Assembly (NCBI GenBank): GCA_946626795.1
Contig: CAMOUZ010000055.1
Location: 1-7,242, forward strand
Direction: 5' to 3'
Length of the DNA: 7,242 nucleotides
Source: an uncultured Clostridia bacterium
GTDB lineage: Bacteria; Bacillota; Clostridia; Christensenellales; CAG-1252
The number at the start of each line of letters is the position of its first letter. The first letter of the stretch is position 1. The notes beneath the pieces were generated by a model, which did not search any database, was not told the DNA's origin, and worked only from the letters and a program-made list of their open reading frames with translations. A program made the translations under genes and the position numbers. Shown here one piece after another: positions 6,708 to 7,242 of this stretch.

Positions 6708-6967
6708 TCCGCGAGATACTCCACGGCGAAGATCCTGCCAGAGAGCTCGATCTCGCACGGGTCCGCCGAGAGGACACGAAGCCCTTCTCCACGTACCGCG
6801 ACGCGCCCGACGCGCTGTCGCACGACGACGAGATCCTCCGCGACGGAAAAAAGCCCTTTATGCCCCGCGATCACGCAACGCTCTCCATTCAAAAGATGTA
6901 ATTCCGAAAAGGAAAAAAGCCCCTCCTTCTCCCCGATTTTTCTGCGAATATCCTGTAAATACGCCAT
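6704..6967 (-). CDS. yqfC: Sporulation protein YqfC (YabP/YqfC family)
   Basis: This is a small protein of the YabP/YqfC family, 87 aa from the ATG at 6967 (B. subtilis YqfC is about 93 aa). It is associated with sporulation; its biochemical role is not known. The family's beta-rich core runs from about 23 to 85: GHKGLFSVAEDLVVV (35-49), a glycine-flanked strand GRVAVRGEGLRVL (54-66), and the closing EIELSGRIFAVEYL (72-85). It overlaps yqfD by 4 nt and opens the cluster, as in other Bacillota. The start is uncertain. Neither this ATG nor an in-frame TTG at 7015 has a visible ribosome binding site, since the leader is pyrimidine-rich. The ATG is preferred because it gives the normal family length. 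Confidence 0.85.
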   Translation of the reverse strand: MAYLQDIRRKIGEKEGLFSFSELHLLNGERCVIAGHKGLFSVAEDLVVVRQRVGRVAVRGEGLRVLSADPCEIELSGRIFAVEYLAE

Positions 6968-7133
6968 AAGAAAGGATATGATGCCGCGCGGGAAATTATG
7001 CTTGAAAGCGGGCAAAGGAGCTTTGAAATGCAGAAGGGAAATGCAAATATAATCCGCGAAAGAAGGAGAAAAAAACGTAAAAATAGAAGGAAAACAGGAG
7101 AGGACGAGGCGCGAAATACAGAAGAAAGGACAA
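6968..7133 (-). other. Pyrimidine-rich leader of the yqfC operon
   Basis: The non-coding strand between the groEL terminator and yqfC is strongly C/T-rich when read in the direction of transcription, so the plus strand is purine-rich. The operon promoter should lie here because groEL ends in a strong terminator. I find no convincing sigma-A, sigma-E or sigma-G promoter; the closest fragments are TATATT near 7050 and CATAAT near 6993, neither with a good partner at correct spacing. No small gene or stable RNA structure is evident. Confidence 0.5.
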
Positions 7134-7172
7134 AGAAAAAGCGCGCCCGCTTCCTAAGGAAGCGAACGCGCG
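7134..7172 (-). terminator. Rho-independent terminator of groEL
   Basis: On the minus strand, GCGCGTTCGCTTCC pairs with GGAAGCGGGCGCGC across the loop TTA. This is a 14-bp stem including two G-U pairs, followed directly by TTTTTCTTT. It lies about 20 nt past the groEL stop and should separate groEL from the yqfC operon. Confidence 0.93.
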
Positions 7173-7191
7173 ATTTTCCGAGGAAAAGGGA

Positions 7192-7242
7192 TCAATACAT
7201 CCCGTCCATACCGCCTTGCGGCGCCATGGGTGCGGGAGGCTC
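7192..7242 (-). CDS. groEL: Chaperonin GroEL, C-terminal end (cut by window edge)
   Basis: Only the last 16 codons and the TGA are in the window. They read EPPAPMAPQGGMDGMY. The Pro/Ala stretch ending in a glycine-methionine tail (GGM-x-GM) is the typical flexible C-terminus of GroEL, the 60-kDa subunit of the ATP-driven folding chamber. A strong terminator follows at once, so this is the end of the groEL (probably groES-groEL) transcript. The call rests on the tail alone. Confidence 0.85.
   Translation of the reverse strand, partial: EPPAPMAPQGGMDGMY

Noticed and set aside
7025..7060. Possible sigma-E or sigma-A promoter before yqfC (TTATATTT or TATATT elements)
   Set aside because: The -35-like and -10-like pieces do not occur together at acceptable spacing; each candidate has too many mismatches.
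1..7242. CRISPR arrays, tRNA or rRNA genes, insertion sequences, attachment sites
   Set aside because: No regular repeats, tRNA-like or rRNA segments, transposase or integrase reading frames are visible. The window is densely filled with core genes.

Overview
All genes lie on the minus strand, so transcription runs from the right edge to the left. The window is a compact version of the conserved Bacillota cluster known in Bacillus subtilis as yqfC-yqfD-phoH-yqfF(pgpH)-ybeY-dgkA-cdd-era-yqzL-recO. The organism is most likely an endospore-lineage member of the Bacillota, probably Clostridia. The reasons are the sporulation genes yqfC and yqfD, AGGAGG-type ribosome binding sites, frequent TTG starts, and a pyruvate phosphate dikinase gene just past recO, as in many clostridia. 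An uncultured gut clostridium would fit, but the genus cannot be fixed from this sequence.

Layout in order of transcription: (1) the last 16 codons of groEL and its strong terminator (7242-7134); (2) a pyrimidine-rich leader of about 165 nt with no clear promoter or ribosome binding site (7133-6968); (3) yqfC, yqfD, a shortened pgpH, ybeY, cdd, era, a yqzL-like small gene and recO (6967-1484), packed with overlaps or gaps of at most 47 nt and probably one transcript; (4) a hairpin terminator after recO and a 273-nt intergenic region with a good sigma-A type promoter (1483-1211); (5) the first 403 codons of ppdK, running off the left edge.

The cluster joins two sporulation-associated proteins (YqfC, YqfD), a membrane HD-domain c-di-AMP phosphodiesterase (PgpH), ribosome and rRNA maturation (YbeY, Era), pyrimidine salvage (Cdd) and recombinational repair (RecO). 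The ppdK gene has its own promoter and belongs to central carbon metabolism (PEP/pyruvate interconversion).

I see no novel defence or mobile system. The unusual points are reductions of the standard cluster: PgpH has no extracellular 7TMR-HDED domain, phoH and dgkA are absent from their usual slots, RecO has lost the zinc-finger cysteines found in many relatives, and a yqzL-like gene runs 62 nt into recO.
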